From positions 1 through 9,077 of the forward strand of contig WSZX01000440.1 of assembly GCA_013139935.1 (NCBI GenBank): a stretch of DNA of 9,077 nucleotides, in the 5' to 3' direction. Shown in pieces: positions 1 through 6,609 of the stretch (positions within the stretch are counted from its first letter, which is position 1; the number at the start of each line of letters is the position of its first letter). Source of the DNA: Ardenticatenales bacterium (lineage in GTDB: Bacteria > Chloroflexota > Anaerolineae > Promineifilales > UBA4811). The position numbers and the translations under genes are program-made. The notes below the pieces were generated by a model. It was not told the origin of the DNA and did no database searches. It was given only the letters and a program-made list of their open reading frames with translations.

Positions 1-69
1 CCTCTCGCGGGGGGAGGGGTAGTCGAATGGGCATCTCTTTCCCTGCAAGGTGGCTGGTGCCCGCTTCAG

Positions 70-1866
70 CTACAGGATCAGTTCCTTTGATCGGGCCTCG
101 ATGACTGACTGGGGCATTGCTAGGAATTCATCCACCGGTCTGGCCTTCAGATCCTCACCCGTGCGCAGGCGAACGGAGACCGCACCGGCCTCCACTTCCC
201 GCTTGCCCACTATCAACATATACGGGGTCTTTTGCTCCTGTGCCTTGCGGATCTTGTTCCCCATCCGGTCGCGAGCATCATCCACCTCCACCCGCAGTCC
301 GGCTGCCTTGAGTTTCTTCGAGATCTCCCAGCAGTAGTTCAGTTGCTTGTCAGTGATGGGAATCAGAACCACCTGCACGGGGGCCAGCCAGACGGGGAAC
401 GCGCCACCGTAGAACTCGATCAGGATACCCAGGAACCGCTCCAGGCTGCCCAAGATTGCCCGGTGGATCATGTATGGGCGGTGAGGCTGTCCGTCCTCGC
501 CCATGTACTCCATGTCGAATCGTTCGGGAAGGTTAAAGTCGAACTGGATTGTGGAGCATTGCCATTCCCGGTTGAGCGCATCTCGGATGTTGAGGTCGAT
601 CTTGGGGCCGTAGAACGCTCCGGCCCCTTCATCCACCTTGTACTCCAGTCCGCTTTTTTCCAGCACCTCCTGCAGCGCGATCTGGGCGGCGTCCCATTGT
701 GGTTTTTCACCCACGCGTTTCTCGGGCATCGTCGAAAGGTAGGCCGTGAGATCCTCGAAACCAAAGCTGCGCAGGATGTGCAGGCAGAAATCAAGCACAA
801 AGCTGATCTCTTCTGGCATCTGCTCGGGAGAGCAGATGTGGTGGGCATCATCCTGCGTAAAGCCGCGGACCCGTAGCAGGCCGTGCAACACGCCCGGACG
901 CTCGTAGCGATATACCGTACCCCACTCGGCCAAACGGAGCGGCAGTTCTCGGTAACTGCGCCGGCGGCTATTGTAGATCAGAATATGGAATGGACAGTTC
1001 ATCGGCCTGACATAGTAGTCCTGGCCATCCACGTCCATCGGCGAGTACATGCTCTCCCGGTAGAAATCGAGGTGCCCGCTCGTCTCCCACAGCGCGGCCC
1101 GGCCGATATGCGGCGAGTAGACGAGGTCATAGCCGGCCTTGATGTGCTCTTCCTTGCAGAACGATTCCGCAAGGTAGCGCAACATTCCTCCTTTGGGGTG
1201 CCAGAGCACCAGACCGCCGCCCAGGAGGTCTGGTTCCAGGCTGAACAACTCCAACTGTTTTCCCAGCCGGCGATGATCTCGCTTGCGCGCCTCTTCCAGT
1301 CGCTCCAGGTGGACCTGCAATTCACCCGGCGTCTCCCATGCTGTGCCGTAGATGCGCTGTAGCATGGGACGGCTTTCGTCCCCGCGCCAGTACGCCCCGG
1401 CCGTGCTCAGCAGATGGATGGCGTCCGGGTCCAGTTCGCCCGTGCTGGCAACGTGTGGTCCACGGCACAGATCGCGGAATGTACCGTGCCGGTACGTGGA
1501 GATGATGACCTCTTCCTCCATTGGCTCGTCATCTTCATCCACCTCGCCGGCCGCAAGCTTGTCAATCAACTCCAGCTTGTACGGTTGGTCGGCATTCAAT
1601 CGTCGCGCCTCTTCCGGGCTCACATCCTGGAGTTCAAAGGGGTGATCTTCCTGTATGATCTCCTGCATCCGGGTCTTGATTGTTTCCAGATCGGCCGGTG
1701 TCAGAGGCCGAGGGAGGTCAAAGTCGTAGTAGAATCCATCTTGGATGGGTGGGCCAATGCCCAACTTTCCCTCAGGGAACTGTTCCAGCACCGCCTGCGC
1801 CATCACGTGCGCGGCCGAGTGGCGGATGCGATGGAGCCTACTCTCGTGGTCTGACTGGTTTTCCAT
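70..1866 (-). CDS. thrS: Threonyl-tRNA synthetase, TGS-less form
   Basis: This cytoplasmic class II synthetase of 598 aa charges tRNA-Thr with threonine and hydrolyses mischarged Ser-tRNA-Thr. The protein begins directly in the editing domain: HSAAH (residues 16-20) and CRGPH (134-138) form the HxxxH...CxxxH editing site. The catalytic core follows (about 200-490) with MNCPFH, the motif 2 region YRYERPGVLHGLLRVRGFTQDDAH, and MIHRAILGS. The expected zinc ligands are C291, H342 and H468. The anticodon-binding domain is about 495-590. The usual E. coli enzyme is about 640 aa with an N-terminal TGS domain, which is absent here. I chose ATG at 1866 because a strong GGAGGAGA lies 6 nt upstream. An in-frame extension of 19 residues would translate the leader terminator and is rejected. 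The gene is preceded by a T-box leader and its own promoter. No clear intrinsic terminator is visible in the 69 bases after its stop. Confidence 0.97.
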   Translation of the reverse strand: MENQSDHESRLHRIRHSAAHVMAQAVLEQFPEGKLGIGPPIQDGFYYDFDLPRPLTPADLETIKTRMQEIIQEDHPFELQDVSPEEARRLNADQPYKLELIDKLAAGEVDEDDEPMEEEVIISTYRHGTFRDLCRGPHVASTGELDPDAIHLLSTAGAYWRGDESRPMLQRIYGTAWETPGELQVHLERLEEARKRDHRRLGKQLELFSLEPDLLGGGLVLWHPKGGMLRYLAESFCKEEHIKAGYDLVYSPHIGRAALWETSGHLDFYRESMYSPMDVDGQDYYVRPMNCPFHILIYNSRRRSYRELPLRLAEWGTVYRYERPGVLHGLLRVRGFTQDDAHHICSPEQMPEEISFVLDFCLHILRSFGFEDLTAYLSTMPEKRVGEKPQWDAAQIALQEVLEKSGLEYKVDEGAGAFYGPKIDLNIRDALNREWQCSTIQFDFNLPERFDMEYMGEDGQPHRPYMIHRAILGSLERFLGILIEFYGGAFPVWLAPVQVVLIPITDKQLNYCWEISKKLKAAGLRVEVDDARDRMGNKIRKAQEQKTPYMLIVGKREVEAGAVSVRLRTGEDLKARPVDEFLAMPQSVIEARSKELIL

Positions 1867-1872
1867 TTTCGG

Positions 1873-1880
1873 TCTCCTCC
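1873..1880 (-). promoter_or_regulatory. thrS ribosome binding site
   Basis: GGAGGAGA on the minus strand, followed by CCGAAA and ATG. It decides the start at 1866 over the longer open frame. It lies just past the terminator U-run of the T-box leader, the normal place for a T-box-controlled gene. Confidence 0.85.
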
Positions 1881-1887
1881 AAAAGCC

Positions 1888-1920
1888 AAAAACCCCTCGC
1901 CACCTTGGGGCGAAGGGTTC
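1888..1920 (-). terminator. Intrinsic terminator of the thrS T-box leader
   Basis: On the minus strand the arms AACCCTTCGCC and GGCGAGGGGTT form an 11-bp stem (one G-U pair) around the 7-nt loop CCAAGGT, followed by TTTTT (1892-1888). The AACCC of the 5' arm can instead pair with GGGT of the T-box sequence, so terminator and antiterminator exclude each other. This is the expression switch for thrS. Confidence 0.92.
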
Positions 1921-2162
1921 CACGCGGTTCCACCCAAATTCGACCGGGGATTGCAGGAAATGCTCTCTCTGGTCCTCTGGAGCTGGTAACGGAGCTTGTC
2001 CGGAACCCCATACTCGGCGTCTACGCCTTTCACGGGCTCACTCCCGGGTGGTTTTCTCGATCGCTCGTGCTGCGGGGGCTTTCAGTCTCCGGCACCCCGC
2101 TCCCTGGCTGCCGGTCGCGGTCGGTACTCGTCCCGGTCAACGCTTTCGCTATTATTCAGTTG
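1888..2162 (-). promoter_or_regulatory. T-box riboswitch, threonine-specific, upstream of thrS
   Basis: This untranslated leader of about 275 nt senses uncharged tRNA-Thr. The T-box GGGTGGAACCGCG is at 1935-1923. Its bulge TGGA (1932-1929) should pair with a tRNA 3' end UCCA, so the cognate tRNA is predicted to have discriminator U. Stem I starts with CCGGG, then an AGTA loop-E-type motif. It closes with CCCGG after the specifier loop GAAAACCACC. The specifier triplet ACC (2052-2050) is a threonine codon and agrees with the downstream gene. A GC-rich distal arm (GCGGGG/CCCCGC) lies inside Stem I. A small Stem III-like hairpin GGCG-TAGA-CGCC is at 2027-2016. Family knowledge: when uncharged tRNA pairs with both specifier and bulge, the antiterminator forms and transcription continues into thrS. 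The exact 5' end is inferred from the promoter. Confidence 0.93.
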
Positions 2163-2167
2163 TCCCA

Positions 2168-2195
2168 ATTATAGCGGAGGTGGATGTTCTGTCAA
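2168..2195 (-). promoter_or_regulatory. thrS promoter (sigma-70 type)
   Basis: TTGACA (2195-2190), a 16-nt spacer, and TATAAT (2173-2168) on the minus strand: both hexamers are perfect consensus. Transcription should start near 2160-2162 and enter the T-box leader. An inverted repeat GGAGGT-N13-ACCTCC (2200-2176) overlaps the -35 and spacer and could be an operator or chance. Confidence 0.85.
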
Positions 2196-2431
2196 CCTCC
2201 ACTGCTGAGGGTGTCGAACCGCAAACAGAACGCGGCTCCCGCAGCCGTTCCGCGCTGCAATGGGGAAACGGGTGGAGGCGGGATTGGGGCGTTGCACGCC
2301 GAACACGGGGGCACCATGATGGCATATCCCTGCTGCGTGTAATCCACGCGCTGCTGAAAAGGCGGCAGCGAGAGTGGGCGGGCTGCCTTCCGGGGAGAGC
2401 GCGAATATCACGGGGGGACGTCAATGACAAA
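2196..2431 (-). other. Intergenic spacer between tRNA-Val and thrS promoter
   Basis: I see no convincing gene here. Open frames across it run through the tRNA gene or the thrS leader and have no protein-like composition. A small hairpin GCGTG-TAATC-CACGC sits at 2335-2349, and a GGCAGC/GCTGCC pair sits further right. Neither has a U-run. Confidence 0.5.
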
Positions 2432-2451
2432 CTGGCATCTCGAGATGCCAG
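2423..2451 (-). terminator. Terminator of tRNA-Val
   Basis: A perfect 20-bp palindrome (2432-2451, CTGGCATCTC then GAGATGCCAG) lies 11 bp downstream of the tRNA 3' end. On the minus strand it is followed by TTTGTCATT. The hairpin is strong and the U-tract moderate, consistent with an intrinsic terminator for the tRNA transcript. Confidence 0.65.
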
Positions 2452-2462
2452 CCTGGGAGTAG

Positions 2463-2536
2463 TGGGCGATACAAGACTTGAACTTGTGACCTCATGCATG
2501 TCAAGCATGCGCTCTTGCCATCTGAGCTAATCGCCC
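2463..2536 (-). tRNA. tRNA-Val (anticodon GAC)
   Basis: A 74-nt cloverleaf including the discriminator A, with no encoded CCA. The acceptor stem is GGGCGAT/ATCGCCC (7 bp). The D arm is GCTC-AGATGGCAA-GAGC. The anticodon stem is CATGC/GCATG with loop TTGACAT, giving anticodon GAC at 34-36 after U33. The variable region is AGGTC. The T arm is ACAAG-TTCAAGT-CTTGT. GAC reads GUC and GUU valine codons. It stands alone, with its own promoter upstream and a palindromic terminator downstream. Confidence 0.96.
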
Positions 2537-2546
2537 ATTGAGATAC

Positions 2547-2574
2547 ATTATACTCCAACCCGGACTTTTGGCAA
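2547..2574 (-). promoter_or_regulatory. tRNA-Val promoter
   Basis: TTGCCA (2574-2569), a 16-nt spacer, and TATAAT (2552-2547) on the minus strand. The -10 ends 10 bp before the mature 5' end of tRNA-Val, leaving only a very short 5' leader. The spacing matches that of the thrS promoter. Confidence 0.75.
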
Positions 2575-2608
2575 GATTCGGTTGTGCGGAGCCCAGGGGA
2601 CAACACTC

Positions 2609-2653
2609 ACCTCATGAGGTTCCACCACGGTCAGTACACCAGGCGCGTGGTGG
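2609..2653 (-). repeat. Tandem hairpins after the metallopeptidase gene
   Basis: CCACCACG (2622-2629) and CGTGGTGG (2646-2653) form a perfect 8-bp inverted repeat with a 16-nt loop, 8 bp past the metallopeptidase stop. A 12-bp palindrome ACCTCATGAGGT (2609-2620) directly follows in the direction of transcription. Neither has a U-run, so this may be an mRNA 3'-end structure rather than a classical intrinsic terminator. Confidence 0.45.
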
Positions 2654-2661
2654 CATAATGG

Positions 2662-4296
2662 CTACTGCCCAACGGCCAACCACTGTTGGTACAGATCGCC
2701 CAAATCCTGTCCCGATACCTGATCGATCACCGCCAGCAGGTCTGATCCATTGGCCGTCCTGTACCTGTATGAGTCGAAATAGGTCTGCAGGAATGCAAAA
2801 AAGGTCTCGTCCCCCACTCGCTGCCGCAGAGCGTGGAAAAAGAGTGGGCCCTTGTTGTAGACAATGGTGCCATAGTCGGATTCGGCGTACGCGGCAACCG
2901 GCCAGGAAATCAGATCATCGTCCTCGGTACCGGCCACCTCTTGATAGCGGGCCTCGAACACCTCCACGGCCGCCGCGCCCCACCCTTCGCGGACCTCGTA
3001 GAACAGCGCTGTACTGTACTGGGTGATCGCTTCGTCCAACCAGGGCTCATCTTGTTGATCGTTTCCCACCAGGCTGTACCACCACTGATGCCCCACTTCA
3101 TGGACTGTGGCCCATTGGAAATACCCTCCGGTCTGGTCATAATTTCTGATCGGCAAGACAATCAAGCCCGGATATTCGATCCCTCCCGCAGTGGTCGGAG
3201 TGGCAACGGCATCAAACTCGGCAAAGGGGTAGGGGCCAAAGGTCTGGTTGAAAAAGTCCAGTGATTCTGCTATCCAGTGAAGCACTCGCCGGCCGCCGGC
3301 CGCGTCCTCTGGCAAAAAGTACGAGTTGACCTCGATATCCTCCACCCGTTGGGTGACAACCTCAAAGCGAGGACTGAGGACCAGATCAAAATCGCGCATC
3401 GGCCCGCTGACCAGGTGCCAGGTGACCCAGCCATCTGGCCCAGCCTGCCGGCCGGCAGTTGATCCGCTGGCGACGACGATCCAGCCGGTGGGGACAGTCA
3501 CCAGCACCTCGAACAACGCCGTATCGCTAAAGACCGCATCGCCATAGGGAACAGCGTACTCGATATTCCAACCGTCAGCGCAATTGCCAAAGAGAGAGCA
3601 ATTCTCCTCGTCATAGGCCGGGACAAGCGGGAAAAAGTTGGCAAGCGCCATCACATCTTGATCGTAGATGAACTGGGCGTATCCCTCCCCAGCCATCTGC
3701 GGCACACGGACGGTAAAGCCGAGTTCTATCCTCGCTTCTTGCCCTGGCAGCAGCGGGGATGGCAGCGGCACGCGCAGGGCGGACTCGGCCACTTCCAGGA
3801 TGACCGTCGCCTCCTTGCCCGCGACGCGAACGTTGCTGATGGTCATTTCCCCGCCATAGGCCGGCAAATTGGGATAGAGTCGAAAGTAAACTGCCTCCAG
3901 AGGAGTAGAGTCAGTGTTCACATAGCGGACGACTTGCTGGCCGTTGATAATGGATTGCTCGGGATCCACCGTGATGTCTATCTTGTATTGAGAGACAGGG
4001 CCGATGGCCGTCAAATCGTCCACAAAGGCCGGCCGCATGGCGGGGGCATAGAGGGCGAGTGAGTTGCCTACCTCTGGCTTCTCTGTTTCGGTCGGTGTCG
4101 GCAAGGGGGATGGAGTGATGGCCAGAGTCACGGTAGGAGTGACTATTGTCTCCTGGGTTGGCTCCGAGATTGGGGCTGTGGTCGGCTTTGTAGGAGCGGC
4201 GGTGGGCGTAGTCGTCGGTTCGGGGGAGCTGCACCCGGCCGCAGTGGCGAGCACTAGAAACAGAGCAGCGACCCGGGTTATGCGTGATACGTCCAT
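2662..4296 (-). CDS. M1-family zinc metallopeptidase, lipoprotein
   Basis: A 544-aa exported peptidase, predicted to be lipid-anchored on the outer face of the membrane. Residues 1-21 are a signal peptide ending in a lipobox (ATAAGC, lipidated C22). Residues about 23-75 are a Thr/Pro-rich stalk. An N-terminal beta domain precedes the catalytic domain. The exopeptidase motif is GGIEYPG (371-377), the GxMEN equivalent. The zinc site is HEVGH (399-403) with E422 as third ligand, giving HExxH-x18-E as in the M1 aminopeptidase (gluzincin) family. Y480 in YNKG fits the catalytic tyrosine. It is shorter than full-length M1 enzymes (about 850 aa) and lacks a large C-terminal helical domain. The start rests on the signal peptide; no good Shine-Dalgarno is visible. 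It lies 58 bp downstream of the radical SAM gene and is probably co-transcribed. The natural substrate is unknown. Confidence 0.93.
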   Translation of the reverse strand: MDVSRITRVAALFLVLATAAGCSSPEPTTTPTAAPTKPTTAPISEPTQETIVTPTVTLAITPSPLPTPTETEKPEVGNSLALYAPAMRPAFVDDLTAIGPVSQYKIDITVDPEQSIINGQQVVRYVNTDSTPLEAVYFRLYPNLPAYGGEMTISNVRVAGKEATVILEVAESALRVPLPSPLLPGQEARIELGFTVRVPQMAGEGYAQFIYDQDVMALANFFPLVPAYDEENCSLFGNCADGWNIEYAVPYGDAVFSDTALFEVLVTVPTGWIVVASGSTAGRQAGPDGWVTWHLVSGPMRDFDLVLSPRFEVVTQRVEDIEVNSYFLPEDAAGGRRVLHWIAESLDFFNQTFGPYPFAEFDAVATPTTAGGIEYPGLIVLPIRNYDQTGGYFQWATVHEVGHQWWYSLVGNDQQDEPWLDEAITQYSTALFYEVREGWGAAAVEVFEARYQEVAGTEDDDLISWPVAAYAESDYGTIVYNKGPLFFHALRQRVGDETFFAFLQTYFDSYRYRTANGSDLLAVIDQVSGQDLGDLYQQWLAVGQ

Positions 4297-4354
4297 TGCG
4301 TTGTGCGCGTACCCACCCCCAAGGCGAACATCCGGCCACCGGGGAGGTGGACCT

Positions 4355-5941
4355 CTAAAGGGTGCCGATCACTGGCTTGGGGAAAAGTCTCTGAAGGAAT
4401 TCCAGGTAGGCGCGAGAATGTGGCTGGCGCAGCCACTGTTGGAGGTGACGGTGAGCGTAGAGTCGCAGCGCCGGCACTGCGAACATGGCTGTTAGTCGCT
4501 CTCTGCTCTCCCGACTGAGCGTCTGCACAAAGGTGGCCCGCACGTCTGGCCAGCGAGCAGGCCACAGGCTCAGCAAAGCCATGCGGGGTAACTGCAACCG
4601 CAAGCGACGCTCCCGCCAGGCCAAACTCAGCAGGAAGGGCAGATTCCGGACTATGTTGACCAGAATCTGCCGGCCAGCCCGGCGCGATGAGTAGAAGCGG
4701 GCCATGGCTCGATGGGCGGCCAGTTGCAGTTCGTAGGGAGTCATCTTGGCCGGTTGAATCACACAGTGATGACCATCGAAGAGCGACCAGTCTCGATTCA
4801 GTATGCGGCCCTGGGCCGTCAACCGATCCCAGAAGGCAGTGCCGGGACAGGGGACAAGCAGCAGGAACTGGACAGTATCAATCTCGTTCTCGATGGCAAA
4901 GTCAACCGTCAGTTGGATGTTCTCTGCATCGTCAGCGTCCGAGCCGAGGACAAACATGCCATGTACTCGAATGCCATACGCGTGAAAGGCGCGGATGCTA
5001 TCCTGGATGTCGGTCACGTTCTGCTGTTTATTGTAAAGTGCCAATGTCTTTGGATTGGCGGATTCAAAGCCGCAGTAAACCATCCTGCAACCCGAGTCGT
5101 GCATCAGCTGCAATAGCTCTGTATCCCATTCCCTCGTTCGCTTGTCTCGGTAGACCGCGTCTGCACGAACCTGCGCCGACCAATTCGGCGTTACTCCTTG
5201 CTGGATCATGCGGCGCAACAGTTCTTTTGTGTGACGCTTGTCAACTACAAAGTTGTCATCATAGAAGAAGACGTTCCCCCGGTCCTGGTAGTACTCCAAT
5301 TCATCGAGCACTGCCGCCACTGACCGAGCGCGCACGCGGCGACCGAACATGGCGACCACGCTGCAGAAATCGCAGTTGAATGGACATCCCCACTGTGTCA
5401 TGATGGGGATATTGGTCATCCGTTCGTGCCCCACAATGAGGCTGAGATCTGGCGCCGGCAGTGCGGTGAATGCTTCTGGCGAACAAGGCGGCCGGTCGGG
5501 GTTGTGCACGTTGTGGCCACCGGCGTGGTAGGAAAGGCCGAGGACCGTCTTCAGCTCCAGCTCTCCTCTCAGCGCAGCCGCCAGTTCTACCATGGTTGTT
5601 TGCCCTTCCCCTCGAACCACATAGTCGCAATGGTCCAACGCCTCGTCGGGCAAGAACGTGACGTGGGAGCCGCCGATGACGGTTGGCACCTTCTCTTGGC
5701 GCAAAGGTGCTGCCAGGGCGTAGGCAACCGGAGCCGTGGCCGTCGTGGCGGAAAAGCCCACCAAATCGGCCGACAAAACGTCGGTCCAGTTGATGGAGGC
5801 CAATTGTTCTACATAGATGCGCACGTCATGGCCAGCGTCAGCCAAGACGCGACCGATTAGAGGCAACCCCAGACGGGGCAGCAAAGCTCGATCAAATACG
5901 TTAATCCCAGTCGGCTTGGGCTCAATCAGCCGGATCTTCAT
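4355..5941 (-). CDS. B12-binding-type radical SAM protein
   Basis: A 528-aa protein of the COG1032 type. An N-terminal Rossmann-like cobalamin-binding-type domain (about 1-145) contains a VIGGSHVTF segment and VVRGEGQ. It has no DxHxxG, as is common in this subgroup. The radical SAM core (about 175-380) carries CPFNCDFC (C186, C190, C193), which binds the 4Fe-4S cluster that cleaves S-adenosylmethionine. FFYDDNFV and the later LVPCPGTAFW segment fit relatives that include methylases of lipids and other metabolites. The last 100 or so residues are rich in Arg, Leu and Trp and may contact membrane or substrate. The substrate cannot be read from the sequence. ATG 5941 was chosen for a perfect AAGGAGG 6 nt upstream; a 14-residue in-frame extension is rejected. 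The M1 peptidase gene follows after 58 bp. Confidence 0.93.
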   Translation of the reverse strand: MKIRLIEPKPTGINVFDRALLPRLGLPLIGRVLADAGHDVRIYVEQLASINWTDVLSADLVGFSATTATAPVAYALAAPLRQEKVPTVIGGSHVTFLPDEALDHCDYVVRGEGQTTMVELAAALRGELELKTVLGLSYHAGGHNVHNPDRPPCSPEAFTALPAPDLSLIVGHERMTNIPIMTQWGCPFNCDFCSVVAMFGRRVRARSVAAVLDELEYYQDRGNVFFYDDNFVVDKRHTKELLRRMIQQGVTPNWSAQVRADAVYRDKRTREWDTELLQLMHDSGCRMVYCGFESANPKTLALYNKQQNVTDIQDSIRAFHAYGIRVHGMFVLGSDADDAENIQLTVDFAIENEIDTVQFLLLVPCPGTAFWDRLTAQGRILNRDWSLFDGHHCVIQPAKMTPYELQLAAHRAMARFYSSRRAGRQILVNIVRNLPFLLSLAWRERRLRLQLPRMALLSLWPARWPDVRATFVQTLSRESRERLTAMFAVPALRLYAHRHLQQWLRQPHSRAYLEFLQRLFPKPVIGTL

Positions 5942-5947
5942 CCGAGT

Positions 5948-5954
5948 CCTCCTT
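5948..5954 (-). promoter_or_regulatory. Ribosome binding site of the radical SAM gene
   Basis: AAGGAGG on the minus strand, 6 nt before ATG 5941. It fixes the start and excludes the upstream in-frame ATGs. No clear promoter is visible in the roughly 100 bp before it. Confidence 0.85.
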
Positions 5955-6046
5955 GTATGTTGAAACGCCATCACGCCAGCCAAGTACGTTGCTGGACGGT
6001 GGATAGGCAGGTTGAGTTGATTTAGTGGGGTAAGAGGACCGATTGG

Positions 6047-6514
6047 TCAGGCTGGCAATGGACGTTTGAGGTGAGTCCCCCCTGCCGCGGCGGGCAAGCC
6101 GGGTCCAGAAGTTTCTGGGAAAGGGAACCGATCATGGCTTTTCGAGTCACCGGGGTTGGGTGAACGTGGATTGCCGGAGATCAGCAACTGCAGGATGAGC
6201 CCGACACAGAGTTCAAAGAGGGCCCAGGTGAGGATGGATTCCTCCAGCGTACGTGGCTGCCGCAGAGTACTGGTGGCCTCGAGGAGTCTGCCGGGCCCAG
6301 CAGTCAGCTGCAGGTGGGGGGCGGCGGCCTGAAGTTGGCGCAGTCGGACGACGCTGCGAGCGATGAGTGAATCAGCCACACTGCGAGGGGTGTTCTTGTT
6401 TACGCCCTCGATCAGCCCCAGCAAGATCCCAGGAGGTAGTGCATAACTCAGGTTGGCCAGATACTGGGCCATGGCCTTCCCGGGCAGTGTGCCAGCGACC
6501 GGCGATGGAAACAT
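6047..6514 (-). CDS. Hypothetical protein, small unrecognised ORF
   Basis: I do not recognise this product (155 aa from ATG 6514). The frame is supported by composition: the first 115 codons are rich in CTG, CTC, GCC, ATC, GTC and GGC, like the neighbouring genes. The translation has helix-like stretches, including a hydrophobic segment ending LCVGLILQLLISGN (about residues 100-116) that could be a membrane or core helix. The last 35-40 residues are Pro/Gly-rich and probably disordered. A promoter-like TTGTCT-16-TATAAT places the transcription start at or next to the ATG, so a leaderless start is possible; there is no Shine-Dalgarno. An internal ATG at 6472 or an upstream ATG at 6574 are alternatives. 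It sits 105 bp upstream of the radical SAM gene on the same strand and may be in its operon. Confidence 0.5.
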   Translation of the reverse strand: MFPSPVAGTLPGKAMAQYLANLSYALPPGILLGLIEGVNKNTPRSVADSLIARSVVRLRQLQAAAPHLQLTAGPGRLLEATSTLRQPRTLEESILTWALFELCVGLILQLLISGNPRSPNPGDSKSHDRFPFPETSGPGLPAAAGGTHLKRPLPA

Positions 6515-6520
6515 GCCCAG

Positions 6521-6548
6521 ATTATAATCAAGATTGCCAGAGAGACAA
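6521..6548 (-). promoter_or_regulatory. Candidate promoter at the small ORF start
   Basis: TTGTCT (6548-6543), a 16-nt spacer, and TATAAT (6526-6521) on the minus strand. The -10 lies within the palindrome GATTATAATC (6520-6529), so the plus strand also shows TATAAT (6523-6528). The plus strand has no good -35 at the right distance, but it could still serve holB, which starts 82 bp to the right. Confidence 0.5.
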
Positions 6549-6609
6549 ATCAGCCAATCGGCAAATCCACTCACTTGCCCCCTGGCCTCGTTGCTACTAC
6601 AATTCCTTC

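Noticed and set aside
232..876. Long plus-strand open frame antisense to thrS
   Set aside because: It is a shadow of thrS; the thrS frame carries all catalytic motifs.
1867..1923. 19-residue in-frame N-terminal extension of thrS
   Set aside because: It would translate the T-box terminator hairpin; the strong GGAGGAGA fits ATG 1866.
2152..2508. Minus-strand open frame of 118 codons between thrS and tRNA-Val
   Set aside because: It runs through the tRNA gene, its terminator and the thrS promoter.
2611..2630. GTGGTGGAACC resembling a T-box bulge before tRNA-Val
   Set aside because: It lacks the ACCGCG continuation, Stem I, a specifier and a competing terminator, and it precedes a tRNA rather than an amino-acid gene.
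6367..6609. 81-codon in-frame upstream extension of holB on the plus strand
   Set aside because: The translation is Cys/Pro/Arg-rich and not protein-like, and it lies antisense to a better minus-strand frame.
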